Shown one piece after another: positions 43,006-55,168 of a stretch of 64,000 nt of DNA. Under the pieces are notes generated by a model that saw nothing but the letters and a program-made list of their open reading frames with translations, did not search any database and was not told the DNA's origin. The DNA comes from Astrothelium macrocarpum (Eukaryota > Ascomycota > Dothideomycetes > Trypetheliales > Trypetheliaceae). The stretch is taken from assembly GCA_021030915.1 (NCBI GenBank), contig JAGEMR010000070.1:94274-158273 (forward strand), given 5' to 3'. The translations under genes were made by a program, and so were the position numbers. Each line of letters begins with the position of its first letter. The first letter of the stretch is position 1.

Positions 43006-44435
43006 ATGAGCGCCAACGAGGCCGATGTTACGGCATCTCATACACCGATGATTGTAGGCGTTAATGCCATGTTCCTAGCTCTCGCATTAGTTGCCGTTCT
43101 GCTACGTTTTTACGCCAGGAAAATCACAGGTGCGGGTTTCTGGGTAGGTATAGCTCAGAAATTCCCATGCTTGAGGCAAGCTGACAATTGTAAATTTCAG
43201 TGGGACGATTGGGCTTGCGCGGTCACTTTGGTAAGGAGACTTTCTGTTTAAAATTTCAATCATCTAGAAAAGTTCTGTGACGCAGGGCAAACAGATGCTC
43301 TCCTCTCATTCGTCTTGAACACATAAAAATTGGTTACGAAAGTAGAATGCGAGTTTGAAAGACCAATGGCCAGCTATCTCCGTTCAAATAAACTAGCAAC
43401 CTGCGTGAAGCGCAGGTTTCGACCCAAGTGCTAACGTGAATGATTGACAGCCATTTGTTCTGGCTCTGAATGCGTGGGGTGTTTACTGTGAGTTGCAATA
43501 TTGTATCGTGGTCGATTAGCTACTTATATTTTTTCAGATGCTGTAGGCGACGGATTAGGAAAACACATTGTAGCGGCCCCTGGTGGGGGGAAATTCTATA
43601 TGCTACATCTTTATGCTGCCCTCGTCGAGTACAATGTCGGACTTGCCGGCTTTAAGATCGTCGACCTACTGCTTTATGTGAGAATATGGAGGAAAATTCG
43701 TTGGGTCCGGTCTGCTGCAATTGGATTATCGATTCCCATCATCCTTTGGTTAATCGCAGTCACTTTTATGAATATTTTCCAATGTAACCCGATTCGGAAA
43801 GCCTGGGACTTCGATCTGCCTTATGGACATTGTATGGACCAAATCAAGTTGTTCCTCGCACAATCGGTTCCTACTATCGTATTTGATCTTTGCATTTTAA
43901 TAATCCCAATTCCTCTCGTATGGACCATACAATTACCTCCATCGACTCGATGGTCTCTTATTGGCATGTTTCTGCTCAGTGGATGGTAGGCTTCAGTCCT
44001 GGTTATGTGTCCCCTTGCCCAAGAGGTAGACTGACAAGTAGTAGTGTGACTATCATTAGCATTGCGAGACTATGCACCCTCTTCACCACGAATTTCAAGG
44101 CGGACATTACCTGGAATTATACTAGACTTGCTGTATGGTCTGATGCCGAGCCCGCGGTCGGATTGGTTAGTTGCTGCCTTCCTGCGTATGGTCCCTACTT
44201 CCGTGGGATCCGTCAATTATTTCATCAAGACTCAGGAGAAAACGAAAACAGCGACCGCTCATCACGTAGCAGTCAGGGTTTTTACGCCTTGCACTCGGTG
44301 AGAGCAAGTCACCCTCTCAATGCTGCAAAGAGGGGACAGATCTTCAGAAGCATCACGTATGACGTAGAAAGCCACTCGGTGCGAGGTCTGAAGGATGACA
44401 CGACTGGAAATGAGATTGATCTGCATCAGTTATGA
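43006..44435 (+). CDS. Fungal rhodopsin-domain integral membrane protein (PTH11-like), paralogue
   Basis: Five exons: 43006..43143, 43201..43230, 43451..43487, 43538..43985, 44045..44435; 347 residues. Introns are 57, 220, 50 and 59 bp; the second is unusually long for this window. The product has about seven membrane segments and the family motifs: LLRFYARKITGAGFW, WDDWACAVTL, GDGLGKHIV, FQCNPIRKAWDFD, KLFLAQSVPTIVFDL, ITWNYTRLAVWSDAEPAVGLV, and a hydrophilic C-terminal tail. It is clearly related to the gene at 17434, and three intron sites coincide in position and phase. Role unknown; the family is often called PTH11-like receptors. Confidence 0.85.
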
Positions 44436-45089
44436 GACAAAATGATTATTCATGTCCAAATCGCCTATCAAGTGATCTCGTTCCTTGAGCAAGACATCGA
44501 AAGATACCGTAGCTAAATGACGAATGTCGCAGAGTTTGCACTATCGACGCTAAACTTTGGGTTCCGGCTATGATATAGTCCCTTGACGAATCTCGTGTCA
44601 ATGTCAGGTGTTAATCCTAGAGCCCTCCGTGATGAAGTATGCTACGAAATCGATACGCTTTCATTGTCTTGTGTCAACCCGAGAGTTATATAGTCTCGCC
44701 AGCCTACACGAGTGGTCTTAGCATAAAGCGGTTGTATTTGTAAAGCAATCAACTAGAGCACTGCTGCGTTTTGTCCATTTCCTGAGCGTAACTCTGTCCG
44801 TCTTCAAACCGGATCCTCGACCATTGCCAGTTTTTTCATCGTGCAATGTGGATATGACAGCTCATTATGTTACAAGAAGCATGCCTTGAAAATGCCGTAA
44901 TTTTCCAGAGCACAGACTTAGTCTTGGCTTGCCGACCTTTCGAATCGTTCAATATAATTGTCTTTGCATAGAGAACTCCACAAACAGCGGAAGTCTATAT
45001 CGGCGACTATGACATCAACTCGGAAAATCCGAACTTGTAGGTTTTGTAGCTCCAGCGATTGCAAATTCGGGTATATTGATTTTCCCAAT
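44436..45089. other. Convergent intergenic region
   Basis: 654 bp between the 3' ends of the rhodopsin-domain gene and the bL21m gene. Nothing coding was recognised. Confidence 0.55.
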
Positions 45090-45815
45090 TCACTCAATAT
45101 CAGCCCCATCCACCTCCTCCAAAGATTGGACCGTCACCTCTTGCACCTTTAAGATTGTGTAACGGTGCTTACTCTTCACAGTCTTTACCCTTCTTTGCCT
45201 CCTCTTTGTCTTCTCTTTGAATCTCATTGGCTCACTTTCCGTGCCAAGTACCACTGCTCGACATACAAATAGCCGTTCGTCCAAATAGCCCTGCTTTCTT
45301 CTTGTCTTTCCATTCCAGAGATGATGATCAACGGCACCAGCCTTGAGCGTGTAGTCTCGCGATCCCAGGGTTGTTGCGCGATTCAGACGAAGAATATCTC
45401 CTGGGGATACTCCGTGCATAAAGAAAGGAAGTCGGATGATATCGCCTTCGGTGACGAGATAAGGACGAGCATGGAGGTGTGCGGTTATGAAGTGAGGCTT
45501 CTGGGTGCGAAGAAGAGGTAACAGCTCTCTGATGGAATCAGAGATGGGGGTTGTAGGATTGGATGGGGCAATAGAAGTCGGCTGAGGGAGAGCACCTATC
45601 GATGATGCTTCATCGTGCGAGCTTAAGGGGGTTCTGGATTTCGTAGGCTTCGAAGAAAAATTGCTACCCGATTGGAGAAGTGGTTCGGGAGTTGCTTCTG
45701 TTTCGGTTTCGAGAGAAATGGTGTTGATGAAGCGCGATCGGCAGGGCAATAAGTAGGATGGAGGAAGAAGACAGCGTGCGTCAAGAAGGCTTCGTCGAAT
45801 TGACCCAGAAAACAT
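45090..45815 (-). CDS. MRPL49: Mitochondrial large ribosomal subunit protein bL21m
   Basis: Single-exon gene, 241 residues from the ATG at 45815; the frame is open to another ATG at 45854, which would add 13 residues. The N-terminus (MFSGSIRRSLLDAR) is a plausible mitochondrial presequence, followed by a Ser/Thr/Pro-rich linker. The bL21 core starts near residue 105 with ITAHLHARPYLVTEGDIIRLP, then GVSPGDILRLNRATTLGSRDYTL, LDERLFVCRAVVLGTE and the rRNA-binding end MRFKEKTKRRQRRVKTVKSKHRYT. This matches yeast Mrpl49 and bacterial L21, with the extra linker usual in fungi. It is divergent from NSA2 with only about 200 bp between starts, so the two core translation genes may share a promoter. 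Confidence 0.92.
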   Translation of the reverse strand: MFSGSIRRSLLDARCLLPPSYLLPCRSRFINTISLETETEATPEPLLQSGSNFSSKPTKSRTPLSSHDEASSIGALPQPTSIAPSNPTTPISDSIRELLPLLRTQKPHFITAHLHARPYLVTEGDIIRLPFFMHGVSPGDILRLNRATTLGSRDYTLKAGAVDHHLWNGKTRRKQGYLDERLFVCRAVVLGTESEPMRFKEKTKRRQRRVKTVKSKHRYTILKVQEVTVQSLEEVDGADIE

Positions 45816-46022
45816 GGTATATAAGCTGGCACCTCTACAGTAAAGTAAATGCATTTATCATGGGCGGAGCTGCTCGGTACAAAAAGATTTGGGGAGAAAT
45901 TGCCATAGATACAATAGAGTATCGGAGGTTTGCATGTGATGCAAACACCTTCGCTCCCCGCCGCATACACAAAAATATTCTAACGAAACCAGTCCTAACC
46001 CACTTGCATTGACACTTCCGCC

Positions 46023-46909
46023 ATGCCTCAGAACGAGTACATCGAGCGCTGGCAGAAGCAGCATGGACGACGGTATGGCCTGGTTGGATTTTGACTTCCT
46101 TGCGGTCATTGCTGACAGCCTTCAGGCTCAACTATGAAGAGCGCAAACGAAAACGTCTTGCGCGCGAGAGTCACAAGCAATCCGAAGATGCCCAGAACCT
46201 GCGGGGCTTACGAGCCAAGCTATATCAGCAAAAGAGACATAAGGAGAAGATTCAGATGAAGAAACAAATCAAAGCCAATGAAGAGAAAAATGTCAAATCC
46301 TCAGAGCCCGCCACCGACAATCAAACTCCCATCCCACAATATCTACTCGACCGTTCAAACCAGACAAATGCAAAGGCACTATCATCAGCAATCAAGAACA
46401 AGCGCGCAGAGAAGACTGCTAAATTTAGCGTTCCACTCCCGCGCGTCAAGGGCATCTCTGAAGAGGAAATGTTCAGTGTGGTCAAAACAGGCAAGAAGAC
46501 AGCCAAGAAGTCATGGAAACGCATGGTCACCAAGCCTACATTCGTTGGCCAAGACTTCACACGGAGGCCTGTCAAATATGAGCGCTTCATACGGCCGATG
46601 GGTCTCCGATACAAAAAAGCGAACGTGACGCATCCGGAGCTTGGAGTTACCGTACAATTACCCATCATCAGTGTCAAGAAGAACCCTCAAAGCCCTATGT
46701 ATACTCAGCTGGGTGTTTTGACGAAGGGTACAGTCATTGAGGTCAATGTCAGTGAACTGGGTATGGTAACTGCGGGAGGGAAGGTGGTTTGGGGACGGTG
46801 GGCACAAATTACGAATAACTGCGAAAATGACGGTTGTATCAATGCGTGAGTTCTTCATTCATTTCTTGAACTATCAATGCTGACACTGTCAAGTGTCCTC
46901 CTTGTTTAA
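46023..46909 (+). CDS. NSA2: Ribosome biogenesis protein NSA2
   Basis: Three exons: 46023..46072, 46126..46845, 46894..46909; 261 residues, the same length as yeast Nsa2. Both introns (53 and 48 bp) have GCTGAC branch sites. The last exon encodes only the final few residues, AVLLV, as in orthologues. The sequence is the highly conserved NSA2 type: MPQNEYIERWQKQHGRRLNY, a basic coiled region, KTGKKTAKKSWKRMVTKPTF, RPVKYERFIRPMGLRYKKANVTHPEL and GGKVVWGRWAQITNN. NSA2 is an eS8/NSA2-family assembly factor of pre-60S particles needed for 27S pre-rRNA processing. Located in the nucleolus and nucleus. Confidence 0.96.
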
Positions 46910-47384
46910 TTTGTATCGACATTGCATTGCTTGGCGTCTGGATATGGGTGATAACATAGTCACGTTGGGACGATTTCAGTGGCCTTTTGATCTGGCGTAA
47001 AGATTTGGACGTAGGCCGGATGCCATACAGCGCCAATGGTCTTCATGTAAACGATGGTATGTAGTCAAAGCGGGAGCCGAATGGCATGACCCAACTATTT
47101 GACCCTAATCAAATTAAGATACAAGATAGACATATGCACATGAATTCCTCCAAGACCCGCTTGTACACGAGAATGCAACTCTGTACGACAGCTTTTAACA
47201 ATCACAAAATGTAGAGTCAAGGACTCCTGGCTCCTTCGCTTTGATAAAACATCCAAAAGTCATCGTCAAAGATGAATGCCTACCCACACCACTGACCAAC
47301 GTCCAGTTAAGAATAAAGGAGATTTTCTTGCGTGGCCGGAGCCCAAATTAAAGAGTAGGCAGTTAACAAGTGCACGACGCGTCC
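46910..47384. other. Convergent intergenic region
   Basis: 475 bp between the 3' ends of NSA2 and the MPS1 kinase gene. No coding exon or repeat was seen; it holds both 3' UTRs. Confidence 0.55.
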
Positions 47385-50080
47385 TCATCCCCGTTCCATC
47401 ATTTCAGCAATCTTCGCAAAGAAGCTCGCCGGATACTGTCTGACCTCGTCCTCGCTCGGCAGTCCCCTCTTGGTATCTCTACACCGATCCACCACGCGCG
47501 CGATAATCTGCCCCAACAGCTCCTGACTAATCGGCAGCGCTTCATTCCCATACGCACCTCCAATATTCTCCTCACCAGCACCACCACCGCCGGCAGCAAC
47601 ATACCCCTCCGGACAAAGAAACGGATCGCGCTCGGACAGCAGCTCCGCGACCGTCGGCCGCTTCGCCTGGTCGCGGCTCAGACAGCGGCGCAGCGTGGCG
47701 CGCAGCGCATGCGGGATCCACGAGCCGCCGATGCCGCGCTCGGGGAAGGTCAGCTCGATGTTCGGGTTCGTGATGGCCATGATGCGATGCACCTGGTTGG
47801 GGATGTGGGCGAAGGGCGGCCGGCCGTACGTCATCTGGTACAGGATGCAGCCGAGCGACCAGACGTCGGACGGCTTGCCGATCTTCATGACTTTGCCTAC
47901 TGCTGCCCCCCCTCCGCCGGACATGCCTTTCTGATGCTGCTGCTGCTGGTCGGGGACGCTGGCGTTGGTGTCGATGATGCTCTCCGGGGACATGTAGTTG
48001 GGCGTACCGATGTGGGACTCGCGGTGCACGTTCATGGTGATGTCGGTCTCGATGCGGTTGGCGATGCCGAAGTCGATGAGCTTGAGGTGGCCCTGCACGA
48101 GCAGGAAGTTGGCGGGTTTGAGGTCCGAGTGGACGATGTCGTGCGCGTGCACTGCGTCGAGACAGCAGAGCATCTCGCGCCAGTAGAAGCGCGTGAAGGC
48201 GAGGTCGAGGCTGGGGCTGCCGTTGTCCGCGGACGACTTGGTGTCGCTGCTTGTGGTGGAGGTGGTGGTCGAGTTCAACCGCGAGTTGATGAGCCGGTTG
48301 AAATCCACTTCGCCCATCTCCATGAGCTAAAAGTCAAGTGAGTCGAGGGATTCTAGGGCGTCAGAGCGCAGGGCAAACTTACCACGCTAAGGCTTTGCTT
48401 CTCTTCGTCCAGCTCCCAGTCGAGCAAGCGCACCACTCGGTCAACGTTGGATAATCGTTGTAAGAGTTCAATCTCGCCTTTGTACCCTCTGACAGACATT
48501 TCGTCGCAGTCTTCAAGCTTGACTTTTTTCAATGCAAACATTCGTTGATTTTCGGCCATTACTCGATAGACATCACTGCTGCCTCCTTTGCCGATTCTGC
48601 CCATCAGCGTAAAGGCCTTGCCATTGACAAGAACATGGCTTCGCTTTTTCTTCGATTTGACGGCTGAAGCTCCTCCTTGTGCAGTGGCAGTCTCCAGTAC
48701 TGTCATTTTTGGGGGAGGCGGAGGAACATATCGATGCGGTGTGTTTTTACTCAGTGGGCCAAGGGCATCACGCCGGGGCGAGGAGGCACGGATGGGAACG
48801 GGTGTGTCAGTTACAAGACGAGGCTTTTCTATATCAGAGTGGATCGCAATCTTCTCAGACTTCCCGAGCATTTTGAATTCCTGGTCTTTGTTTCGCTTGA
48901 AAGTGGGTGGTGGCTCGTTTTCCTTATCCTCACCGGGAGCTGGACGAGGAGGTGGCAGGGCATAGATTGGCTGATTGTCACTCGATCGAGGTTGGTCTGG
49001 AGCAGAAGCGACGGATTGTCCATGGCTTTCGGCACTGGATTTTGGATCGCTCCGATTGTACGGTTGGGCAAAATCATGCACCGACACTGGTTGCTGGTTG
49101 GCTTGATGGGCTACATTTTCATTCGGTGATCGTGAACTTTGTGGAAATTCATGAGGCGTCTCCTTGGCTCCTGCCGAAGAACTCATCTGCCCCTCATGAG
49201 GACTGTGGTTATCGTCGCTTTCTCTTCGCCGAAAGCCTCTTCGAACAGGTGCGCCTCGAAGAAAGCTCCCCGCAATTGGTCTCTTGAATTTCATGGATCC
49301 TGGTGCACCGCTGGCTTCCGTGGAAGACTGTCTTGACCGGCCCATAGCAGAGCTTGGGTACTTGATTTGAGCATCTTGCTTATCGTTTCCATTCGGATCC
49401 TGACTCTCCGAGATATGGCTAGCCTCGTTTCCCGATTGTCCAGACGTCTGGCCAGCAGATGAGCCCGGTCTACTCAATGACGTCGCATTCGATGTGCCGG
49501 ATCCTGCTCTTGATCTGCCCACGCGGATTGTCCTGGGAGCTGGAGCTGGGGTGACATATTCGTGTTGCTTGCCGTCTCTGGATCTTGACCTTTGCTGCAC
49601 ACGAGCGCCGGAAACTGATGTTGTTCTGCGTAATTTTCCTGACGTCTGTGCGCTGCCAACTCGTACGACTCTTGGAGAGGCTCTATCGCTATGCTGAGAG
49701 TGACCGAAAGTGCCAGGCGATGGTTTCCTAGATATACGTAAATCGCGCGCCTGAGACGGAGTGTCAGCGCTTTCCGATTGAGAGGTAGCCAATCTTGGTC
49801 GTGGGCTCTGTTTTACAGGTGACGAGTGCTCCACAGCCGACGCATCATTCTCCAGCAATGCTTTGGTGAGCGCGCTGAACTTCATCGGCTGAGGAACTTC
49901 ATCGTCAGAACTGTCCGCCCCAACATCAATGCGCTGTAACATTGGAGCGTTCGCATGGAATCCATCTGACGGACCAAGCAAAGGCCAGGGTGATTCGCGG
50001 CGGATTGGAGGGCGCGTCTGGTAGTTCTTGTGTGCAAAGCTGTCGTTGTTGTAGTTCTGCGAAGCTAGAAGGGAAGCCAT
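47385..50080 (-). CDS. MPS1: Mps1/TTK-family spindle checkpoint protein kinase
   Basis: Two exons: complement(47385..48326, 48383..50080), 879 residues; the 56-bp intron (GTAAGT, TTTTAG) joins SLSV to LMEMGEVD in phase 0. The long N-terminal half (to about 480) is disordered and rich in Ser, Pro, Arg and Gln, with many SP sites. The kinase domain has the glycine loop GRIGKGGSSDVYRV (from 494), catalytic Lys in FALKKVKL (518), HSDLKPANFLL with Asp634 (Ser in place of Arg is usual for this family), LIDFGIANRI with Asp651, and the Mps1-type activation segment GTPNYMSPES. A Gln/Gly insertion follows the APE-like motif, and PSDVWSLGCILYQM is intact. Mps1 kinases act at kinetochores in spindle assembly checkpoint signalling and at the spindle pole body. 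Confidence 0.95.
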
Positions 50081-51471
50081 CTATCGATTCAGGCAAAGTG
50101 TAAAACGAATGTCGTGATCGATGAGTATGGCCAGCCGGTGGCACGATACAGTTGCCATGTATCAGATGCCACTTATTATGCTACGGGATCCGGAATTGAA
50201 GCAATCCAAAAGGGCCCGGGCCTCATTGAAGGCTTTGAGAGATTGGGCGCGATAGCAGACCGGTGGCTTTACCGCGATGCGCGTGGACCATTGTTTGGCC
50301 GAGTTGCCACAGCAACGCCGGCCTCATCCGCGCCATCTCATTCGTCTCTTAGCTCATTGTCATAAACTTCTTCTTCACCTCCACTTCCAGCTTTTGAATT
50401 TGACATGCTGCAACGCGTTTCTCGCGTTTCGTTTGATGCGCGAAACGGCAAATGCAATTTCAAACGCCTGGACATATCACATTTGCAAAATACATGCCGG
50501 TGTATGGTCCAGTGGACACAAACGGGAACTGATTGTTCATCGAAGTTACTCAAGTCCTGTGAAATGTCGTGAAAATACACACTCTGCTGTCGTGTTCCCG
50601 AACCATGCAAATCACCCAGATGAAGACATGTGCTGGTGAAACTTGGCTAGACGGCAATCTTGCTACCGACATCGGTCTTCCGTCGAATCTACGAGATGAA
50701 AGAACAACCCGCCTGATCGAAGAGAAAGTTTGAGTGTGTACAACGTTGTTTGTCCAAACTCTAGTTCTCTCCTCAGAAGGGTCTGGAAACGAAGGCTCGA
50801 ATTCAATAACGGCTATTTGAGGGTAATCAGGCTTCATGTATAACAACAAAGCAATTAATGCTGTTCCAATACTGCCCGTGGTTGCCATATAATTCGCATG
50901 CAAATGTCTGGGCAATATCACAATTCAGTTATTGAAGCGGTGCAGTTTGTCAGGTAACTGAGCTGACTTCTGACGCGGGGGCTCGCGGAACACTTTCATA
51001 CTCCATGGTGTTACTATCTACTTATCATCCTGTTGTGGTTTGCTCGTGCGATTCCAGGTGAGTTTTCTGCGTCTTGTGGACCAGATAGAACACTTACGAG
51101 TCACCTTACCTTACCTATATACACGAATGGGTCAAGATCCTGTAGTGCCGTAAAGTTTATGAATTGATCCCACTGTTCTGTTCACTAGGCCCTTTAAACA
51201 GCTAATATGCGCGCGAAAGCAAAAATTTCACATATTCGCTATTTTTTCTAGATGCCTCTGCATCTTTCTTCACACTACTGAGCGGAAGCATTTCGCACTT
51301 TATAAAATCTGCCATGAGTTGGAACGCGGATCGGTTACTAACCCAGTCTTGCGAGTGTGGGTCGGGTTTCGGAATGCTGAATAAACGTTTTAATAGCACC
51401 TATGGAGGCAGACATCTGGAGCTGAACTAGAGTGTCCTTTTGCCACCTTTACGCTATCAAAACCGGTCCGA
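50081..51471. other. Intergenic region, promoter side of MPS1 and O-methyltransferase
   Basis: 1.4 kb between two divergently placed genes. No supported gene. An ACCTTACCTTACCTATAT motif lies at 51103, about 370 bp before the O-methyltransferase start, similar to TACCTTACCTTA upstream of the CRT10-like gene. Confidence 0.45.
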
Positions 51472-52788
51472 ATGCCTGGCACATCCATTTCCGAGCTTGC
51501 GACTTCGATAGCTAACAATACTGCGCGAGTTCATAACTTCCTTTGTTCTCATAATCTTTCCACGCCTTCCTTTGGTGTCAGTGCACCAAACGATTCTCAG
51601 ATCCCGCAAGATGCTATTGATATAGAAGCAGCCCGAGTAGCTGTCATTGACGACACTTTGAAGCTCAGGGATTTAATGCTAGGGCCTCGGGACTATCTTA
51701 TGAGCTTCATGGTAAGTTGTTTTCCCATGACAACGCATACTTGGGAATAACGAAGTAATAGCACGATGAGCTCATCAGTCAACAAGCGATATGTCGATTC
51801 AAACTCGCATCTGCTATTCCCGTTCATGGAGAAGCCTGCTACACCGACATTGCAAAAACAACTGGTCTTAGTGAATCAACAGTGCGGCGCCTCGTACGAC
51901 ATGCTATTACTAAGCGAATTTTCTGCGAGCCGCGCAAAGATATAGTCGCACACACTGCCGCATCAAGACTATTAGCAGAAGACACAACTCGCCGATTGGG
52001 TTGGTGCAACCACCGATGATCTCTGGCAAGCCGCTTCCCAAACCGTCAATGCCATGGTCAGATTTCCCAGGAGCCAGGAACCTAATGAAACCGGGTTTGC
52101 TCTTGCGAACAATTCGAACAAAGATGCCTTTTCCATTCTTGCCGACCACCCAGAACGCGCTTTACGCTTTGGCAACGCGATGAAAGCCTTTACTGAGGGT
52201 AGTGGCTATGATTTGAAGTATTTGGTACAAAATTACCCTTGGCAGGAGATTGGCAAAGGAACAGTAGTTGACGTGGGAGGATCTGACGGATTTGTTTGTT
52301 TGCACCTTGCTTCCGAGTTCTCCGATTTGCAATTTGTCGTCCAAGATCTCGAACCAATTATCCAAAGTGCCGAAAAAGTTGTCCCCACCAAACTCAAGAA
52401 TCGGATCCAATTTATGCCGTACGACTTCATTAAACAGCGACAGCCTATTGGAAACGCCGATATATATTTCTTCCGTTGGATATTTCACAATTGGTCTGAC
52501 AAATACTGCAAAATTATTCTTCAAAACCTAATTCCAGCATTAAAGCCTGGTGCTCGTCTTGTCATTATGGACAATGTTCTGCCGGAGCCTGGTCTGTTGC
52601 CACATTGGCAGGAAGAGAGACTGAGATCCATGGATCTGACCATGATGGAGATGCAAAATTCTCTTGAAAGGGAGATGGGCGACTGGGAGAAGTTGATCAC
52701 TGATGCCGATGCTCGATTTAAATTCCAGGGCGGCAAAATGCCAGAAGGCTCAAGACTATGGATCTTGGAGGCAAGATGGGACCCTTGA
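51472..52788 (+). pseudogene. SAM-dependent O-methyltransferase, frameshifted
   Basis: Exon 1 is 51472..51711 and exon 2 starts at 51762 (50-bp intron, GTAAGT and AATAG, phase 0). The N-terminal half has the winged-helix dimerisation domain of fungal O-methyltransferases (ELISQQAICRFKLASAIPVH, YTDIAKTTGLSESTVRRLVRH, IVAHTAASRLLAED). At about 51981-51990 the frame changes: AED is followed by ..QLADWVGATTDDLW only in the next frame, as if two bases of a CACA run were lost. After that the catalytic domain is intact to 52788: SAM motif VVDVGGSDGFVCLHLA, catalytic His in FRWIFHNWSD, and a full C-terminus. As read, translation ends at TGA at 52016-52018. Such enzymes methylate phenolic or polyketide hydroxyls. 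It may be a real lesion or a sequence error. Confidence 0.82.
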
Positions 52789-53204
52789 CTCGATGATTTG
52801 GCGTAATATTGATTACGTTTTATGGAACAATACAGAGTAATTGTTGAAATATAAGTCCAGCTCAATCCTAAGAAATTAGCGGCGTCGCTGTTTTTAACAT
52901 TAATGCGGCAGACCACTTCCGCCATTGAGTTGTACTAGATGCTATCTTAATGTATATCCGGTTTTGTTGATGGGTAGGCTATGCTTCTACCAATGCATCA
53001 AATTCGGGAACCTTGCCCGCAAAGGGGATATGTAAGATCCCTCTAGTCTGGCTATTGAGCCAGCTGCTGAATCTCGAAATCGTGAATTGTTAACGAATTG
53101 AGAGTACTTGAATTGACCTTCACTGGGGAATCCGAAGTGATCCGAATACCCAAGATAGATCTCACTCTTTTGCGAAATTCTACAAAACTCGATTAAAGCC
53201 GTCT
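52789..53204. other. Convergent intergenic region
   Basis: 416 bp between the ends of the O-methyltransferase and thiolase genes. Nothing recognised. Confidence 0.55.
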
Positions 53205-55168
53205 TTACAGCCTGGAATCCATGCCATTGAGGATGAAGAGGTTCCTCTTTGGATGCGAAGGGTCTTGTTGAACACTTCCTATCGCGCCTATCGGTTCCTT
53301 GGTTCTGCTAGCGAGCTGCTGCAAGGTCCTAGTATCACCATGATTCGCCAGAAACCGGTAACCACTTCCTTGCAGGCGGCCAACAATGTAAGCTCGAAGA
53401 GGAGTATTGTCACGATTGAATTCTACAGTGTATGTCTAGTGCAGCGAAATCAGTCTTCTATTACTCCCATCACTTTAAGCGCGTAAATAGACAATGTAGC
53501 ACTCACTTCAATGACACCCAGTCCACTTGGATGCAGCTCTATCTGAGGTGAAGAGGAATCGGCCACTGGCTCTGGCGGGGAACTGTGGTCCGGGTACGTC
53601 CATCCAGGATTTGTTGGTGATTGCCGTGAAAGACAAACGGCGTGCCCATAAGTAAACAGGCCGCCATTAGCAAGGACAAGACCATGACGCCCCTTGCCCT
53701 CTCTTAGCTGACGTACCATTTCAGTGATGGCCTGTGGTTCAGTCAGCGCGTACTCAATTACTTTACTACACACAGCAGTCACGAACATGCATCGAATAGT
53801 TGTTTCCAGCACCCCCAAAAGATGTCAATCCTCCAAGAAGTGTGATTGGCTTCGGAGGAGAGGTTGTGGATATTCCAAGGTGGCGACATGCAATTTTGGG
53901 CGCTATTGGGAAACATCTGGTACGCATGGCGTTAGTCCCTTACGGGGCTCATAGCATCAAGCAGCTTTCAACATACGAATAGAAATCATACAAATCTATC
54001 TCATCTCTGTTGAGGCCTGAATTGATAAGAGCGCCATCCAGTGATTTTGAGATTGCAGGGCTCGAGTAAAAATTTGGACGTTCCCAGACTAGAAACATTA
54101 GCTCTTATTGGATAAAAGATAAACAGACGTACAGTCGCCGCTATCTTCCGCCCCTGCACCTCCAAGTGGATATATAAAGCGATTTTCAGGCACGCCAAGC
54201 TCTCGGGCATAGTCTGTTGTTGTCAAAACGCAAGCCGCAGCTAGATTGACAACATTGAATGCGTTCATGAGCAATGGATCTGTGAAAGAAGTCAATGGAA
54301 AGTTTAAAAAACTCTCATCACCCATCCAGAGTATTACATGGAAAGCAGATCATTCGGTTCCTTTTAGTCACAGTTCCAATCACTCCCGAGCTGTCTGCTG
54401 GGCGTCCATGATACCATGCATACGGATTTCTCTCGGCTACCTTGGCAAATTCGGCATAAAGTTGAGCCGACTCTCGATGGTTTTCTTCAATTGACTGTTT
54501 GAGATGTGCTCGAAGACCATTCTCGTATAAAGGATAAACGTGGATCGGATTGCCAATCTCATGTATTGCGCCAAGGCCTTCTCTATTGTGAGCGAAACTT
54601 GCAGGAGAAGCCTGTTGAAGAAACGTACTATCTCCCAGTCCGCGGGTCGTGGGAGAAAACACAGAATCTACGTTTTCTTCAATGCTCGTCCAACCTGCAG
54701 GAGGTAGCTTCTTTGCGACTGCACAAGCGTTCACTTCCACCAATCAGTATAGTAAGACCGCATTTGAACGTACAAGAGACTTTACGTACATGACGCCAAA
54801 GCTTCACCACCTGTCACGATGGCAACTTTACTTTGACCAGATGATAAGCGGTGTGCGGCATCATCCAACAGCTTCGCTGGTTGGTTGCCGCAGTGTGCAC
54901 TATAGTACTTATGTTTTGGATCTATGCCCAAATGTTGAGCAAGTAAGCCGGGGAGGTCATGGTATGGCCAAGTCCATGTTCGGACAACATCAAGGCTATC
55001 TATTTGAGACCGCAATTTTTGCGCAGCTTGGTTGGGAAGATGGACATCTTCAACTGCTTCGTTGATCGCTTGAAGCATAAGTTGCATGGGTTCAATGGCG
55101 TCTTCAGACTTCAGCGACGGGTTTTTTACATCTCCTACTCCTATCACGACGGGAATCGAGCGAGGCAT
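53205..55168 (-). CDS. SCP-x/thiolase-like acetyl-CoA acyltransferase family protein
   Basis: Seven exons: complement(53205..53435, 53507..53731, 53787..53916, 53977..54088, 54133..54279, 54338..54733, 54790..55168); 539 residues, all phases consistent with introns of 44-71 bp. The protein resembles the large fungal thiolase-like group related to the sterol carrier protein-x thiolase. The first part has IPVVIGVGDVKN, YYSAHCGNQPAKLLDDAA and VAIVTGGEALAS. The middle has RNRMICFPYPLLMNAFNVVNLAAA and RFIYPLGGAGAEDS. The second half has IDLYDFYSCFPIAP and LTSFGGAGNNYSMHAITEM. A C-terminal OB-like part holds TYTVEFNRDNTPLRAYIVGRL. Cys in the DFYSCFP motif probably serves in catalysis. It likely acts on CoA thioesters in a degradative or modifying pathway; the substrate is unknown. 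Confidence 0.9.

Noticed and set aside
47370..48341. 323-codon plus-strand frame
   Set aside because: It lies antisense to the MPS1 kinase domain and has the composition of a shadow frame.
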